Shown: piece by piece, positions 1-10,292 of the stretch
Layout: each line of letters starts with the position of its first letter
How positions within the stretch are numbered: the stretch's first letter is position 1
Source of the DNA: Amphibalanus amphitrite
Lineage: Eukaryota; Arthropoda; Thecostraca; Balanomorpha; Balanidae
DNA: 64,000 bases
NCBI RefSeq assembly: GCF_019059575.1
Contig: NW_024881703.1
Location: 668,501-732,500, forward strand
Reading direction: 5' to 3'
Program-made: the position numbers and the translations under genes
Notes under the pieces: model-generated
The model's input: the letters and a program-made list of their open reading frames with translations, nothing else
Told to the model about the DNA's origin: nothing
The model's database searches: none

Positions 1-578
1 TTCCGCTAAAAAAAAGAGTGAGAAAAGCAACAAACCCAAAGTCTGCTCTCACTTCTGTGTTGGTCCGTCTTTCAGAGAAAAGACGGACCAACACAGTCCG
101 TGTGTTGTTTTCTCCGTCGCTTCGGAGAAAACAGCTGAGTGCAGTGGTTGCGTGGCGCCGGTGGTCAGCGAATCCCAGCATCTGACAGAACCAAGGAGCT
201 GTTCGTGACCGTTTCTCTCACTCTCTCTCTAGACCAATGTCAACGGCCAGATATTTCGACCATTTTGTCAAGGCCATAGGTAGGGTTCGCTTACGGACCA
301 CCACGGAGGGTTTTTGAGAATATAGAGATAATATTCTGATAATATTAACCCGCGCACCGACGGGGGTCTGCGCCAACTTCGCACCGACGGGGGGGGCGGA
401 TGACCGCCCCCCCTGAGATCTCGAGAACGAAGCAAGATAGCGACAAGCGGCAAACGGCATCGGATACGCACGGTCAAGATCTACAATTTTTACTAAGGTC
501 ATTTTCAGGTCAGGTCAAAGATGACGTCACAGGGGTCGAAAAAGTCCAAATGGCGGCGCTAGATATGGAGAGAGTTTT
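1..578 (+). repeat. Direct repeat copy 1 (offset 1,532 bp)
   Basis: Bases 1-578 recur almost unchanged at 1533-2112, with a few substitutions and a longer G-run in the second copy. The unit holds a short hairpin (TTGGTCCGTC facing GACGGACCAA, about 59-93). It also holds a stretch (about 117-175) that reappears inverted at about 1370-1425 as a diverged copy around GGCGCCGGTGGTC. From 345 it runs into the left end of a TTAA-type element (family A). Identity stops abruptly near 578, inside that element, so the event copied flank plus element start. I see no coding function. A tandem segmental duplication or an assembly duplication both fit. Confidence 0.85.
345..578 (+). mobile_element. TTAA-type element family A, truncated copy (A0)
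   Basis: It begins TTAACCCGCGCACCGACG, the same left end as the complete family A copy at 1877. It then has the G-run/C-run palindrome (GGGGGGCGGATGACCGCC) and follows A1 until about 578, where the sequence changes. The right end is missing. It is the part of A included in the duplicated segment. Confidence 0.8.
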
Positions 579-1532
579 GGAGAGGGTCGCGACCTATCGA
601 CACTGCAGCCGGCCGGGCCAGGTCAGCCCGCGGATCCGTGGCGCTGTGGTATGGCGTCGGGCTGGTCTTTGAATTGTCGTGTGTTCGAATCGCGCGGGAG
701 TCGTTGCTTTTCTACAGAAAGGAGATCTGTGCTATTGTAACTTGACAGCTGATTGGTTAATAGCTTCGTGTTTATCGTTGCGTGCCTTACCTGTTTAGTG
801 TTTATGCGTTGCATTTATTTTAATTATCAAGAATAGAAAATCATACCTATTGCAGCGACTTGCATACCTACTAAGATCCCAGATATTTATTTACAACTGC
901 ATAGACATGTCATTTCCTAAATGCTACGTAAATGGTGTCAAAGGTGCCGCCAACATCTCTGCTCGTTGCACCAATGCAATAACAAGGACCATTTTCACTT
1001 AAGCCTGCATTTGTAAACTGTAGGCCAAGGCCCTACCTGTCACACATAATCTGGCACCCCTGACCCCACGGCCGTTAGTTACGGAAGGTTACGGAGTTTC
1101 ATTTCGGGGTCAATGAAAAATGCATGCCCGGGAAACCAGAATTCGTGATAATTTTAATGCTGGTGACCTGCAGTGACCTTAGCGATAATCTGATGGAATA
1201 ATGACCTATGAAAAATCCAACAGTGGGCTATAGATTGCATTTTACTGCGTCTTTTTTTTTTGCTTTCTTACCTTCCGAGATAACCATGCGTGGTCAAATA
1301 CTTGTGTGGCCCCCTCCCTCACCCCCCACCATGGTAACGTTGGCTGAGAGGCCCACCTGTCAATTGCTCGGGATTCACCGACCACCGGCGCCACGAAACC
1401 ACTCGACCGTTTTCTCCGAAGCGCCAGTGAACGACCTCGCGACCTTCGTTCTCCCCTGCCCGTAGCCAAGCTGTGGCTGAACAAATCCGTCAGCGCTTGA
1501 AAGAACTGCGCGGCAATGGAAAACAACCCCTA
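579..1532. other. Spacer between the two direct-repeat copies; mostly unassigned
   Basis: Apart from a tRNA-like segment at 631-705 and a diverged inverted copy (about 1370-1425) of part of the flanking repeat, I recognise nothing here. Open frames in this stretch are short and overlap on both strands, with no known motif. The inverted segment next to the direct repeat suggests this spacer and the repeat were once parts of one foldback-like element. Confidence 0.5.
631..705 (+). repeat. tRNA-like SINE head (possible)
   Basis: The stretch has a pol III A-box-like block (GTGGCGCTGTGG, about 638-649) and, 30-odd bases later, a B-box-like block (GTGTTCGAATC, about 681-691). This is the spacing seen in tRNAs and tRNA-derived SINEs, and the start GGATCCGTGGCGC resembles many invertebrate SINE heads. 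The clover-leaf is not convincing: acceptor arms do not pair well and there is no clear anticodon loop. A decayed SINE head is more likely than a functional tRNA. No SINE tail or target duplication was found. Confidence 0.4.
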
Positions 1533-2112
1533 TTCCGCTAAAAAAAAGAGTGAGAAAAGCAACAAACCCAAAGTCTGCTCTCACTTCTGTGTTGGTCCGT
1601 CTTTCAGAGAAAAGACGGACCAACACAGTCCGTGTGTTGTTTTCTCCGTCGCTTCGGAGAAAACAGCTGAGTGCAGTGGTTGCGTGGCGCCGGTGGTCAG
1701 CGAATCCCAGCATCTGACAGAACCAAGGAGCTGTTCGTGACCGTTTCTCTCACTCTCTCTCTAGACCAATGTCAACGGCCAGATATTTCGACCATTTTGT
1801 CAAGGCCATAGGTAGGGTTCGCTTACGGACCACCACGGAGGTTTTTTGAGAATATAGAGATAATATTCTGATAATATTAACCCGCGCACCGACGGGGGTC
1901 TGCGCCAACTTCGCACCGACGGGGGGGGGGCGGATGACCGCCCCCCCTGAGATCTCGAGAACGAAGCAAGATAGCGACAAGCGGCAAACGGCATCGGATA
2001 CGCACGGTCAAGATCTACAATTTTTACTAAGGTCATTTTCAGGTCAGGTCAAAGATGACGTCACAGGGGTCGAAAAAGTCCAAATGGCGGCGCTAGATAT
2101 GGAGAGAGTTTT
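1533..2112 (+). repeat. Direct repeat copy 2 (offset 1,532 bp)
   Basis: Second copy of the segment at 1-578. Here the family A element that starts at 1877 is complete, so this is probably the original and the copy at 1 is the duplicate. The homopolymer G-run differs by a few bases between the copies, as expected for slippage. Confidence 0.85.
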
Positions 2113-2874
2113 TCTCGAATAACTTTCGAATTAGTCGAGATAGGAACAAACTAAGGGCATCATCGTAATCCTCTCGTCAATCCGCATCGAATGATATATA
2201 TGTTGACCTCGAAAGGTCAAGGTCAAAGGTTGACCTCAGGTCACGTGACCTCGAGGTCATCATGTATATCATTCGATGCGTCTTGACGAGCTGAACACAA
2301 TGAGACCATCCACGCGTCTGTATCTTGTTCCTGTACGGAGTTATTGGCCAAAAACCTTTGGTGACCTTTGATGACGTCACATGACCTCACAGCTGCCCAA
2401 CAGCAAAACAGACCTCAAGGTAGTGAAGGTTGATCGTATATGAAGTCATGTATGGTATATGGGGCCATTCCGACCCGTTTTAGTGGTAAAAACAGGGAGT
2501 TGATTTTTCCCCCCTTGACTTATAATGGGGAGGTCGCGAAATTGACCTGACCTTAGGTCACCGATATCAAAATTCCGGGATATACAAATTGTAGCTACTA
2601 ATGACCTAATAACATCCTGCGACTTTCAAAGGCCTTTGACATCTACTGTAGCTCTGGCACGGTGACAAATTTGCAAAAAATTGACTTGAGGTTGGGTCAT
2701 TCAAAGTGACCTGGTGACCTGACCTTGAAAGGTAGGAGGTTCAAACTTGCACACCATGTGTAAAATTGATGAGGGAATAGTCATACCAAATTGTAGCGCC
2801 GCCGTTTTCCCGCTATTTGCGAAAAACCTCAGGGGGGCGGATATCCGCCCCCCCCCCGTCGGTGCGCGGGTTAA
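1877..2874 (+). mobile_element. TTAA-type element, family A, complete copy (A1)
   Basis: A 998-bp unit, including the TTAA at each end. Termini are inverted: CCCGCGCACCGACGG at the left and CCGTCGGTGCGCGGG at the right. Both ends carry a G-run/C-run palindrome; the right one reads GGGCGGATATCCGCCC. TTAA target duplication and CCC/GGG tips are what piggyBac-type elements leave. No transposase frame is present, so it would be non-autonomous. The interior has many TGACCT/AGGTCA motifs, TGACGTCA sites, and a central module at 2155-2308. Its right TTAA is also the left TTAA of element C, so A1 apparently inserted into C's target duplication. Open frames across it are chance. Confidence 0.85.
2155..2308. 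promoter_or_regulatory. Central palindromic module with AGGTCA cluster (A1)
   Basis: GCATCGAATGATATA (about 2183-2197) faces TATATCATTCGATGC (about 2265-2279). Between them are seven or so AGGTCA/TGACCT half-sites in direct and inverted order, including TCAAGGTCA and AGGTCACGTGACCT. Outside the arms, CTCGTC and GACGAG also face each other. AGGTCA is the consensus half-site of nuclear receptors, and TCAAGGTCA is the extended monomer site of FTZ-F1/ERR-type receptors; binding here is inference. The module recurs in A2 (about 21940-22095) and in the A-like sequence of X1. Confidence 0.55.
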
Positions 2875-4411
2875 AGGGACTATCCCACCTTTAACATGGG
2901 GTTTGAGTTGAGATAGCCAAGTTTGCGGCGAGGTTCAGAAACCACTATCTATCTAGGTTGCAACCCCCGCGGCCTCTTGGTGTTGAAGAAATTCGTTCCC
3001 TTCATTTGAAAATGGGCTTTGTACAAGGCCCTATCTTCAACATGGAGCGACCGTTAGTGTGACGTCACCTCGTTTAGTCATTCTGATTTAAATGGGTTTG
3101 TTCGTTGAAAAATCGCTTAAAACTTGGTCTGAACTTTGTCGTGGTGCCTACAGAGTAAAAAGAATCAGCTTTATGACAGTAATGTGGCCTGGGGAAGGGG
3201 GTAATTTTGGGGTGTGACGTCACATATTTGAAAGTTTGTGCTTGGAATATCCCTCGCCGGCCGAGGGGGGGGGGGCGGGTGCCGCCCCCCCCATAGGGTT
3301 TTTTCGCGATAGCTCCGAACACGCTGGCGATAGAGAGCTGAAACTTGGCATAGCTGACCTTTGATCCAAGCCGCATCTTTTGACACCAACCGCATTTTTG
3401 GGTCAGGTCAGGTCACTGACCTATGACGTCATAAGTGAACCTCTGCACGGTCTTCAGATGTCGCAACTTCGCAACGCCCTCACTGCCAGAGGAGATGTCA
3501 CAGGGAAATGAAACTTGCAGGATCTAGTATCCATTATGAGTCTCACAACTTGTATATCTCGGATTTTTCCTAAAGGTCATATGAGGTCAGGTCATTTTCG
3601 TGACCTCACCATTATAAGTCAATGGGGAAAAATGAAAACTGCTATTCTGGCGCCGGGAATGATCTCCAACTATCTCAAGCACACAGAATCGTGATTTGAT
3701 GCACTCCTTGCAAGGTTAGATGCGTCACTTTTGCAATGTTGACCTTGCGTGACGTCATTTATGACGTCATCAAGGTCATATTAGTTTTTCGTCAATAACT
3801 CTTGATCAAATTGAGCTAGCGAGTCGAGAAAGCCACCAATGGACTCAGGAAGACCTGCCGAATCGAATGATATGCGACATGACCTCTTTCGACCAACTTC
3901 GTGACCTGGGGGTGCTGACCTGACCTTGACCTGAGGTCAACACCCCAAGTTGACCTGACCCGGAGAAAAAGTATATCATTCGACGCGCCTGAGCGAGGCG
4001 AACACGATGCTGCCAAAATCGCGGCTCTGCGGCCGTTTTTTGCGAAGTTATTCACCAAAAACTGAACCGTACCCTGGGGCACTTGACCTGACCTCAGAGG
4101 TCACCGGTTGACCTAGGACCTTAAAATCGGATACCAATCTCTGCGTCTCGTAACGGCGCACACGCTCGTTTTTTTCCGCGACGCGCTAGCTCCACCAGGG
4201 GCGAAACGGCGAGGGGGGGGTCGTACCCGCCCCCCCCCCCTCGGCCGGCGCGTATGTAGAAAACCAATAGGTCCGGCGAGGGATATGGGAAGCCTAAGAT
4301 GTTTAATGAAAAATAAATGCCAGAACCGTGTTCCTGGTCATCCAATCTATAAAGTCGGGCACAATTTAACTGGTTTTAACAACATTTTAGAAGGTGGGAT
4401 AGTCCCTTTAA
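2871..4411. mobile_element. TTAA-type element, family C, interrupted by B1
   Basis: It starts TTAA-AGGGACTATCCCACC and ends GGTGGGATAGTCCCT-TTAA, so it has inverted tips with TTAA on both sides. Without the B1 insertion (3247-4286) the element is about 0.5 kb. It carries no coding frame of note. Its tips resemble those of element R (56855-57543: AGGTAGACTGCCACC), so C and R are probably related. The left TTAA is shared with A1. Confidence 0.8.
3247..4286 (+). mobile_element. TTAA-type element, family B, copy 1 (B1), with an ATAT target
   Basis: The element tips are CCCTCGCCGGCCGAGG (from 3251) and CCGGCGAGGG (to 4282), the same as in B2 at 7041-8083, but inverted in orientation. One end has an extra segment (GCGTATGTAGAAAACCAATAGG) between the palindrome and the tip. 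The 4 bases on each side are ATAT, not TTAA, so this copy duplicated a non-canonical target. The interior has G/C-run palindromes, TGACGTCA pairs, AGGTCA half-sites and GAACACGATG (about 3999-4008), the core motif shared with other families. It sits inside element C. Confidence 0.85.
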
Positions 4412-5660
4412 TGTGAAATATTGCCATGAATGGGCTGCAAAGTGCCGACATGGACCACAGCCCAATCTAGCCGTCAAGGTATTCCATATTCTTCACAACA
4501 TAGTTACAATAAACATAATTATAACATAGTTATAATGAGCCTCGTATTAGGCATACTATAAGAAAGGGAGAAGGAAAATTAGGAAGGAAATTTCGAATAA
4601 GTATGAGAGTGGTTCAGATGTTCAGAGATTCTGAGGGCAAGGCAGAAGGATGTCGTGTTTTGAAGCTGCACCGGCAGTTTTGTAGCCTATCCGGATAAGA
4701 TGAACGGCATGGCATCGCTCTGGCACGGCTCGTCGGAAAGTCAAATCATTCACAAAAGAAACGACATATACCATTCGAAAGCTGACGGTGGGCCGATGCC
4801 ATAAATGTGTTTTTATCGAAATCGTTTGATGGCCTTTTTAAAAAATTGTGTTTTTGTAAAAACGTAAAAATTATTTATTCAGCCAGCTGTCCAGGATATT
4901 ATTAAAAGCATATGCATGTTTGTTTCGTTTTCCAGTGAAAGCTGAATGCCAAAGAAACAATATGTAGCAATAAAATATCCTCAAATATTAATATGCGCTT
5001 CTCACAGCCGGCAACAGGGCGCAATCACACAACTGAGCGTCACGATGGATCAAAGTCATCCACACAGACGGCGTGAAATGACCCTTATCGACTCGCCGAC
5101 CCACCGCTACACAATCGACAGTTCTGCCCGGAGGAGTCGGAGTCGATATTTGGATACCAGAATCGGAGTTGGAGCCAGTCACTGAAATTTCATCGACTAC
5201 GCAGCACTGGCTGGGTCTTTTTCATAGAGCGTCTTGAATGACATATTGAGCGGCAATGACGTTAGCAATTCCGTTCAACTTTTTCATTAGATTTATAGAT
5301 AGTACTTAACGTTTGTTTTGTTCTTTGATCGGACAATTTGTTTGATTTAGGCCAAGTAAAGACTCTTGTGAAAAATAGCGAAAACGACACGTGCTGGCGA
5401 AGTCTCCAATAACTCCCTGTTTCACGATTTAATGAGGAAATAACATGGAACTGCTTATCTTATTACTGACCCTGCACATAAATCTATTAATTTCTTCGCT
5501 TTTACTGACATATAAAGACATAACCTTTTAAAAAATTGCACAACAAGCCCGCTTCTACACCATACTCCCATGTGTCACAATGCTAATCAGCGGCTTTCAC
5601 TCGGCTTGCTCCTAACTTACGATAATTCTCCCGCTAGATGGCAGGCCTGAGCTCAATGTC
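4412..5660. other. Unassigned stretch
   Basis: AT-rich DNA between element C and the 3' end of the minus-strand LINE. I found no convincing gene, RNA or repeat end. Open frames of 60-80 codons overlap on both strands and have no recognisable motif. A short run of GGAGTCGGAGTCG (about 5131) is a minor simple repeat. Confidence 0.5.
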
Positions 5661-5695
5661 GCCAAAAACTGCGAAGACACCAATCCATTATTATC

Positions 5696-7040
5696 TCATC
5701 CATGACTTAGTAGGTGAGTGTACACGACTGTACCCGGAGCGATGCGACCGAGGTAGCGCGTCCAGTCTGGTTCTAAAAGTGGACAAGATAAGAGCACGTG
5801 AGCGACGGTAAGAGGCGCGGAACAACCGTTGCAAATGGCCTGCTCGTCTCCGCGGAGGAGGTGGCCATGCGTGGCATATGTATGGCCGATTCGGAGCCTG
5901 CACAAGATCACCTCGTTGGACCGGTTGTCTTGCAAGCAAGACCTCCATGGCTCCAAAGTCGGCTTCACCTCACGGAGCTTTCCGCCTCCACGTAGGCTCC
6001 ACTCTGCCTGCCACTCAGAGAGAATGAAAGATCGCACAGCCGAATAAAGGTCACGCGCCGGCAATGGCAGACGTCGAGTGCAGGAGGCTGCGGCCGCGCG
6101 CCTCGCGGCCGCATCTGCCAGCTCGTTGCCGTGTATGCCGACGTGGCTGGGAATCCAGCATAACTGAACAAATTTTCCCGATTGTTCCACTGACTGAAGT
6201 CGAGCTAAAATGTCTTGAACGATCGGGTCAACTGGATTAAAACTCCGTAACGCCAAAAGGCTACTTAGGGAGTCCGATAAAATCAAGTAAGAAAGGCCGT
6301 CCGACACCTCGATAAAACACAGAGCCTTCTCGATGGCGACAAGCTCAGATGAAAACACCGAGGCAAAAGAAGGTAGAGAGAATGAGCGGGTATCGCGACC
6401 TGCGATAAAAGCACATCCCACTCCCTCAGGTGTTTTTGATCCGTCTATAAAAACGGTGTTAAAACCATCGTACGAGACGATGTGTTGCAAGGCCCTGACT
6501 CGCGCCTCACAAGGCAGCAAGTCATCCTTCTTAACTTCGGAGAGTGAGAGATCTACTTGAGGTTTTGCGCGTTTCCAAGGCGGAGAGGACGTACCCCAGC
6601 TACGTCGTACGACACGTAAACCTATGTTGGCTGCGGAGAAGAGACCTCTCATGCGCGCTCCAAAGCAGAGCGATTGTCGCGCTCTGTCAAGTCGAGTGTA
6701 GTAGGTGGAGAAGACGTACGGATACGTCGGATGCGTCGGGAACTGACGCAGTTTCAGCGCATAGCGCATCCCAAGCATCTGGCGGCGTAGGGATAGAGGC
6801 GGCTCGTGCGCCTCAGCAAGAAGGCTGCTGCTGGGCGAGGTGCGGAATGCTCCGGTGGCGACACGGATTGCAGCATGATGGACTGCGTCGAGGACCTTTT
6901 TGCTGGATTGGCTCGCTGAATCGTAGACAAAAGAAGCGTAATCCAGCTTCGACCGAACTATCGATCGGTACAGGAGAAGAAGGGTCCTGCGGTCCGCACC
7001 ATAAGATGTGCGAGCAACACATTTTAAAACGTTCAGGGAT
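5696..7040 (-). pseudogene. LINE-1 3' part: RT thumb, RNase H and C-terminal zinc motif
   Basis: The frame continues the RT after the B2 insertion (YRSIVRSKLDYASFVYDSA, about 6900-6960), typical of LINE thumb regions. It then has an RNase H domain with all four acidic positions visible: D in FIDGSK, E in SSELVAIEKAL, D in ILSDSLSSLL and D in HGNELADAA. A C-terminal CNGCSAPLTVAHVLLSCP motif is a CCHC-like feature common in this LINE group. RNase H removes the RNA strand of the RNA-DNA hybrid during retrotransposition. A single open frame covers 5696-6778; upstream of that the reading shifts frame once or more. Confidence 0.8.
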
Positions 7041-8083
7041 TTAACCCTCGCCGGACCTATTGGTTTTCTACATACGCGCCGGCCGAGGGGGGGGGGCGGG
7101 TACGACCCCCCCCCCCTCGCCGTTTCGCCCCTGGTGGAGCTAGCGCGTTGCGGAAAAAACGAGCGTGTGCGCCGTTACGAGACGCAGAGATTGGTACCCG
7201 ATTTTAAGGTCCTAGGTCAACCGGTGACCTCTGAGGTCAGGTCAAGTGCCCCAGGGTACGGTTCAGTTTTTGGTGAATAACTTCGCAAAAAACGGCCGCA
7301 GAGCCGCGATTTTGGCAGCATCGTGTTCGCCTCGCTCAGGCGCGTCGAATGATATACTTTTTGTCTAGGTCAGGTCAACTTGGGGTGTTGACCTCAGGTC
7401 AAGGTCAGGTCAGCACCCCCAGGTCACGGAGTTGGTCGAAAGAGGTCATGTCGCATATCATTCGATTCGGCAGGTCTTCCTGAGTCCATTGGTGGCTTTC
7501 TCGACTCGCTAGCTCAATTTGATCCGGAGGTATTGACGAAAAACTAATATGACCTTGATGACGTCATAAATGACGTCACGCAAGGTCAACATTGCAAAAG
7601 TGACGCATCTAACCTTGCAAGGAGTGCATCAAATCACGATTCTGTGTGCTTGAGATAGTTGGAGATCGTTCCCGGCGCCAGAATAGCAGTTTGAATTTTT
7701 CCCCATTGACTTATAATGGTGAGGTCACGAAAATGACCTGACCTCATATGACCTTTAGGAAAAATCCGAGATATACAAGTTGTGGGACTCATAATGGATA
7801 CTAGATCCTGCAAGTTTCATTTCCCTGTGACATCTCCTCTGGCAGTGAGGTCGTTGCGAAGTTGCGACATCTGAAGACCGTGCAGAGGTTCACTTATGAC
7901 GTCATAGGTCAGTGACCTGACCTGACCCAAAAATCCGGTTGATGTCAAAAGATGCGGCTTGGATCAAAGGTCAGGTATGCCAAGTTTCAGCTCTCTATCG
8001 CCAGCGTGTTCGGAGCTATCGCGAAAAAACCCTATGGGGGGGGGGGCGGCACCCGCCCCCCCCCCTCGGCCGGCGAGGGTTAA
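7041..8083 (-). mobile_element. TTAA-type element, family B, copy 2 (B2), inside LINE-1
   Basis: TTAA flanks both sides, and the tips CCCTCGCCGG and CCGGCGAGGG are exact inverted repeats. Orientation is opposite to B1. Deleting the element plus one TTAA joins the LINE codons for RERCF and KSLNV in one frame, so this is a precise insertion with TTAA duplication. Contents match B1: palindromes of G/C runs, CATCGTGTTC (about 7320), paired TGACGTCA, many AGGTCA sites. The 174-codon open frame reading from the LINE into the element is an artefact. Confidence 0.92.
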
Positions 8084-10260
8084 AACACCGTTCCCGAAGC
8101 GTTCTAAAATGTTCCTTATACGTCAAGCGACTGTCAAAATAATTCCCAAGAAACTTCGCCACCGGCCGAGTGGGAATCACCTGTCCGTAGAGCTTGATTC
8201 CCAAAGCTAGGTCGTCACAACGTCGGCGGCAAAAGTGCATTGCCACGGTCTTCGCTGTGGAAAAACGAAGATCATTCTTACCGCTCCACCTCTCCAAACG
8301 TGTTACGGCGAGCTGCAGCTGTCTAGCCGCGTGTCGAGCGCTTGAAGCAGCAAACCAGATGGCAAAATCGTCGACAAAAAGCGATCTCCCGATGGAAACC
8401 GGGAGGTCGTCGACGATGTCATTGATTGCCACCGCGAACAACGCCACACTGAGCACCCCACCCTGGGGAACTCCGTTCTCCTGGGTAAAACTGCTCGAGA
8501 AATCACTGCCAACTCGGACTTTAAACCAACGACCCGACAAAAAAAAATCTTGATAAAGAGGCCCATCTGGCCGCGTATGCCGTACTTATATACTTTGGAA
8601 AGTATGCTGTGTCGTAAGACTGTATCATAGGCCGCCTCAATATCAAAGAACAGTGCTCCAAGGTGCTTCTTTTCAGTAAAACAGGTGCGTATCTCGGTGT
8701 CAAGGGCTAAAATGTGGTCAACAGGGCTGCGGTGCTTTCTAAAACCGCACTGGGCGTTTGTAAAAACACCGTGATGTTCCAGAAACCAGCTAAAACGCAC
8801 ATTGACCATCTTCTCCATCAGCTTTGAAAGCGATGATGTGAGAGAGATGGGCCGATAATGGAGAGGGTCATGTCCCGACTTGCCAGCCTTCAAGATAGGA
8901 ATGATAATGGCTTCCCGCCAGGTCTCAGGGAAGGTGCCAGTCTCCCAAAGCGAGTTGAAGGTTGCTAGCAGCGCCTCGAGGGCAACTGTGGGGAGATGAC
9001 GGAGCATGTCGTTGTGGACTGCATCCGGACCTTCTGAGACGCTGCGCAACGAGCTGATGGCAGACGTGAGTTCAGCCATAGAGAAAGGCTCGTTGTACAC
9101 CAAATTTTCAGCTGTGCTGAAGTCCACGGCGGCTGGTGCAGGTCGTGAGGACGGCTCTCCTCGGCAGCGCTGATAGAGTGCACGGCCTATCGTCTCTGCG
9201 ACGTCTGAAGGGTGAGATATGTCCGTGTTGTTCACTCTTAAAACCGGAAGCGGAACAGAGCTGAACCGGCCTTCAATGCGCTTCATGCGTGCCCATATTT
9301 GGGTCGTAGGAGTAAAACGGTTTAAGGAACTTACGTAAGTGCGCCATGAAACAGCCTTTGCCTCCTTTAAAACGCGTCGGGCAAAAGCCCGCGCTCTCTT
9401 AAAAGCGATGAGGTTCTCAGTAGTACTACTCCGGTCAAACTTTCTAAAAGCGCGCTTCCTGGCACGAATCGCATCTCCGCATTCCTTGGTCCACCACGGG
9501 ACCGGAGGACGACGAGGCTGACTCGACGTCTTGGGTATGCACCCGTTTGCGGAGTCAATGAGTAAACATGTAAAATCCTCTGTAGACATCACAGAGGGGT
9601 CGGCTCTGGATAACACAGAGGCCTCTACAGCGGCCTGGAATTCGCCCCAGTCGGCTTTCCGAAAATTCCACCTAGGTGGACGGTTGCCTGACACTGGGGA
9701 CTCCTGGTGCTCCAGCCACACTGGGAAGTGGTCGCTCCCGAGTGGGTCGTCATGGACGGACCAGGTAAAAAGCTGAGCTAGCCGCGGACTGACTAAGCTC
9801 AGGTCCAGAGCCGATGTTTGACCGGAGGGTGTTGTAAAATTGGTACGCTGTCCTGTATTTAAAATACACAGCGCCTCATCGCGGATAAAAGATTCTAAAA
9901 GTCGACCACGAGTGCCAGTCGTGTCGCATCCCCACGCCAGGCTATGGACATTAAAATCGCCGACTACCAGGACCGGAGGTGGAAGCTCATCGAAAAGTCG
10001 ATGCAGCTCAACCACCGGGAGCGCTATACCTGGTGGAAGGTATAAAGAACAAACTGTCAGCTCCCGGTGGTTGAAATCAACTCTAGCGGCTACCGCCTGC
10101 AGAGGAGTCTGCAGCAGAACCTGGCGTGCGGGCACACTGTGGTGCACTGCCAAAAGTACACCTCCATGGGCAATGGTCGGGGTGTCTAAGTCTCTTCTAA
10201 AAACAGAGTAACCCTTGATGGCAAGGGTAACGTTTGGCGCTAGCTTATACATGATGAGCT
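8084..10260 (-). pseudogene. LINE-1 5' part: AP-like endonuclease and reverse transcriptase
   Basis: Endonuclease features include VVGDFNVHSLAWG (about 9950) and SDHFPVW (about 9740). The RT follows with HYRPISLTSSLSKLMEKM, motif A FFDIEAAYD (about 8630), motif B NGVPQGGVLS and motif C FVDDFAIW. The consensus is often YADD; FVDD keeps both aspartates. Between motifs A and B the frame shifts in a run of T residues (plus-strand A-run near 8545), so the enzyme would be broken. The open frame extends upstream to 10414, but its first 50 or so codons come from the Penelope-like element and an RT fragment and are not endonuclease. Confidence 0.8.
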
Positions 10261-10292
10261 GTCCGTGGCGAATAAAAGAAGGTAAATCATTG
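10236..10292 (-). pseudogene. Fragment of a second LINE RT gene (piece 3)
   Basis: Minus-strand translation gives TNDLPSFIRHGQLIM, the segment that normally follows motif B of a LINE RT. It directly continues piece 2 (13440-13602, ending GPILFLLFT) once the Penelope-like element at 10305-13427 is removed. Its downstream end abuts LINE-1, whose endonuclease codons begin at about 10240, so LINE-1 probably inserted here. Confidence 0.7.

Larger units (their letters stand above)
5696..10260 (-). mobile_element. LINE-1 of this window: non-LTR retrotransposon with endonuclease, RT and RNase H
   Basis: Read on the minus strand, the element runs endonuclease > reverse transcriptase > RNase H > C-terminal Cys/His motif. 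That order and the RNase H domain are typical of the I/R1-related groups of LINEs. The start is missing: the frame enters the endonuclease domain late, at about 10240, directly after sequence from a different RT gene. It is cut at 7041-8083 by TTAA element B2. Removing B2 and one TTAA rejoins the reading frame. One frameshift lies in an A/T homopolymer at about 8545. The copy is therefore dead but still easy to read. Confidence 0.85.

Noticed and set aside
2177..2380. 67-codon minus-strand frame conserved also at 21959-22162
   Set aside because: It is identical because A1 and A2 are copies of one transposon. The frame crosses AGGTCA repeats, has no known motif and is not present in related families.
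4300..4700. Possible CRISPR array or prokaryotic operon anywhere in the window
   Set aside because: No short regular repeats with unique spacers and no operon-like runs of genes. The content is eukaryotic repeat DNA.
5131..5175. GGAGTCGGAGTCG near 5131 as another V-type hAT MITE
   Set aside because: No CAGGGCTGCGGAG tips and no 8-bp duplication were found around it.
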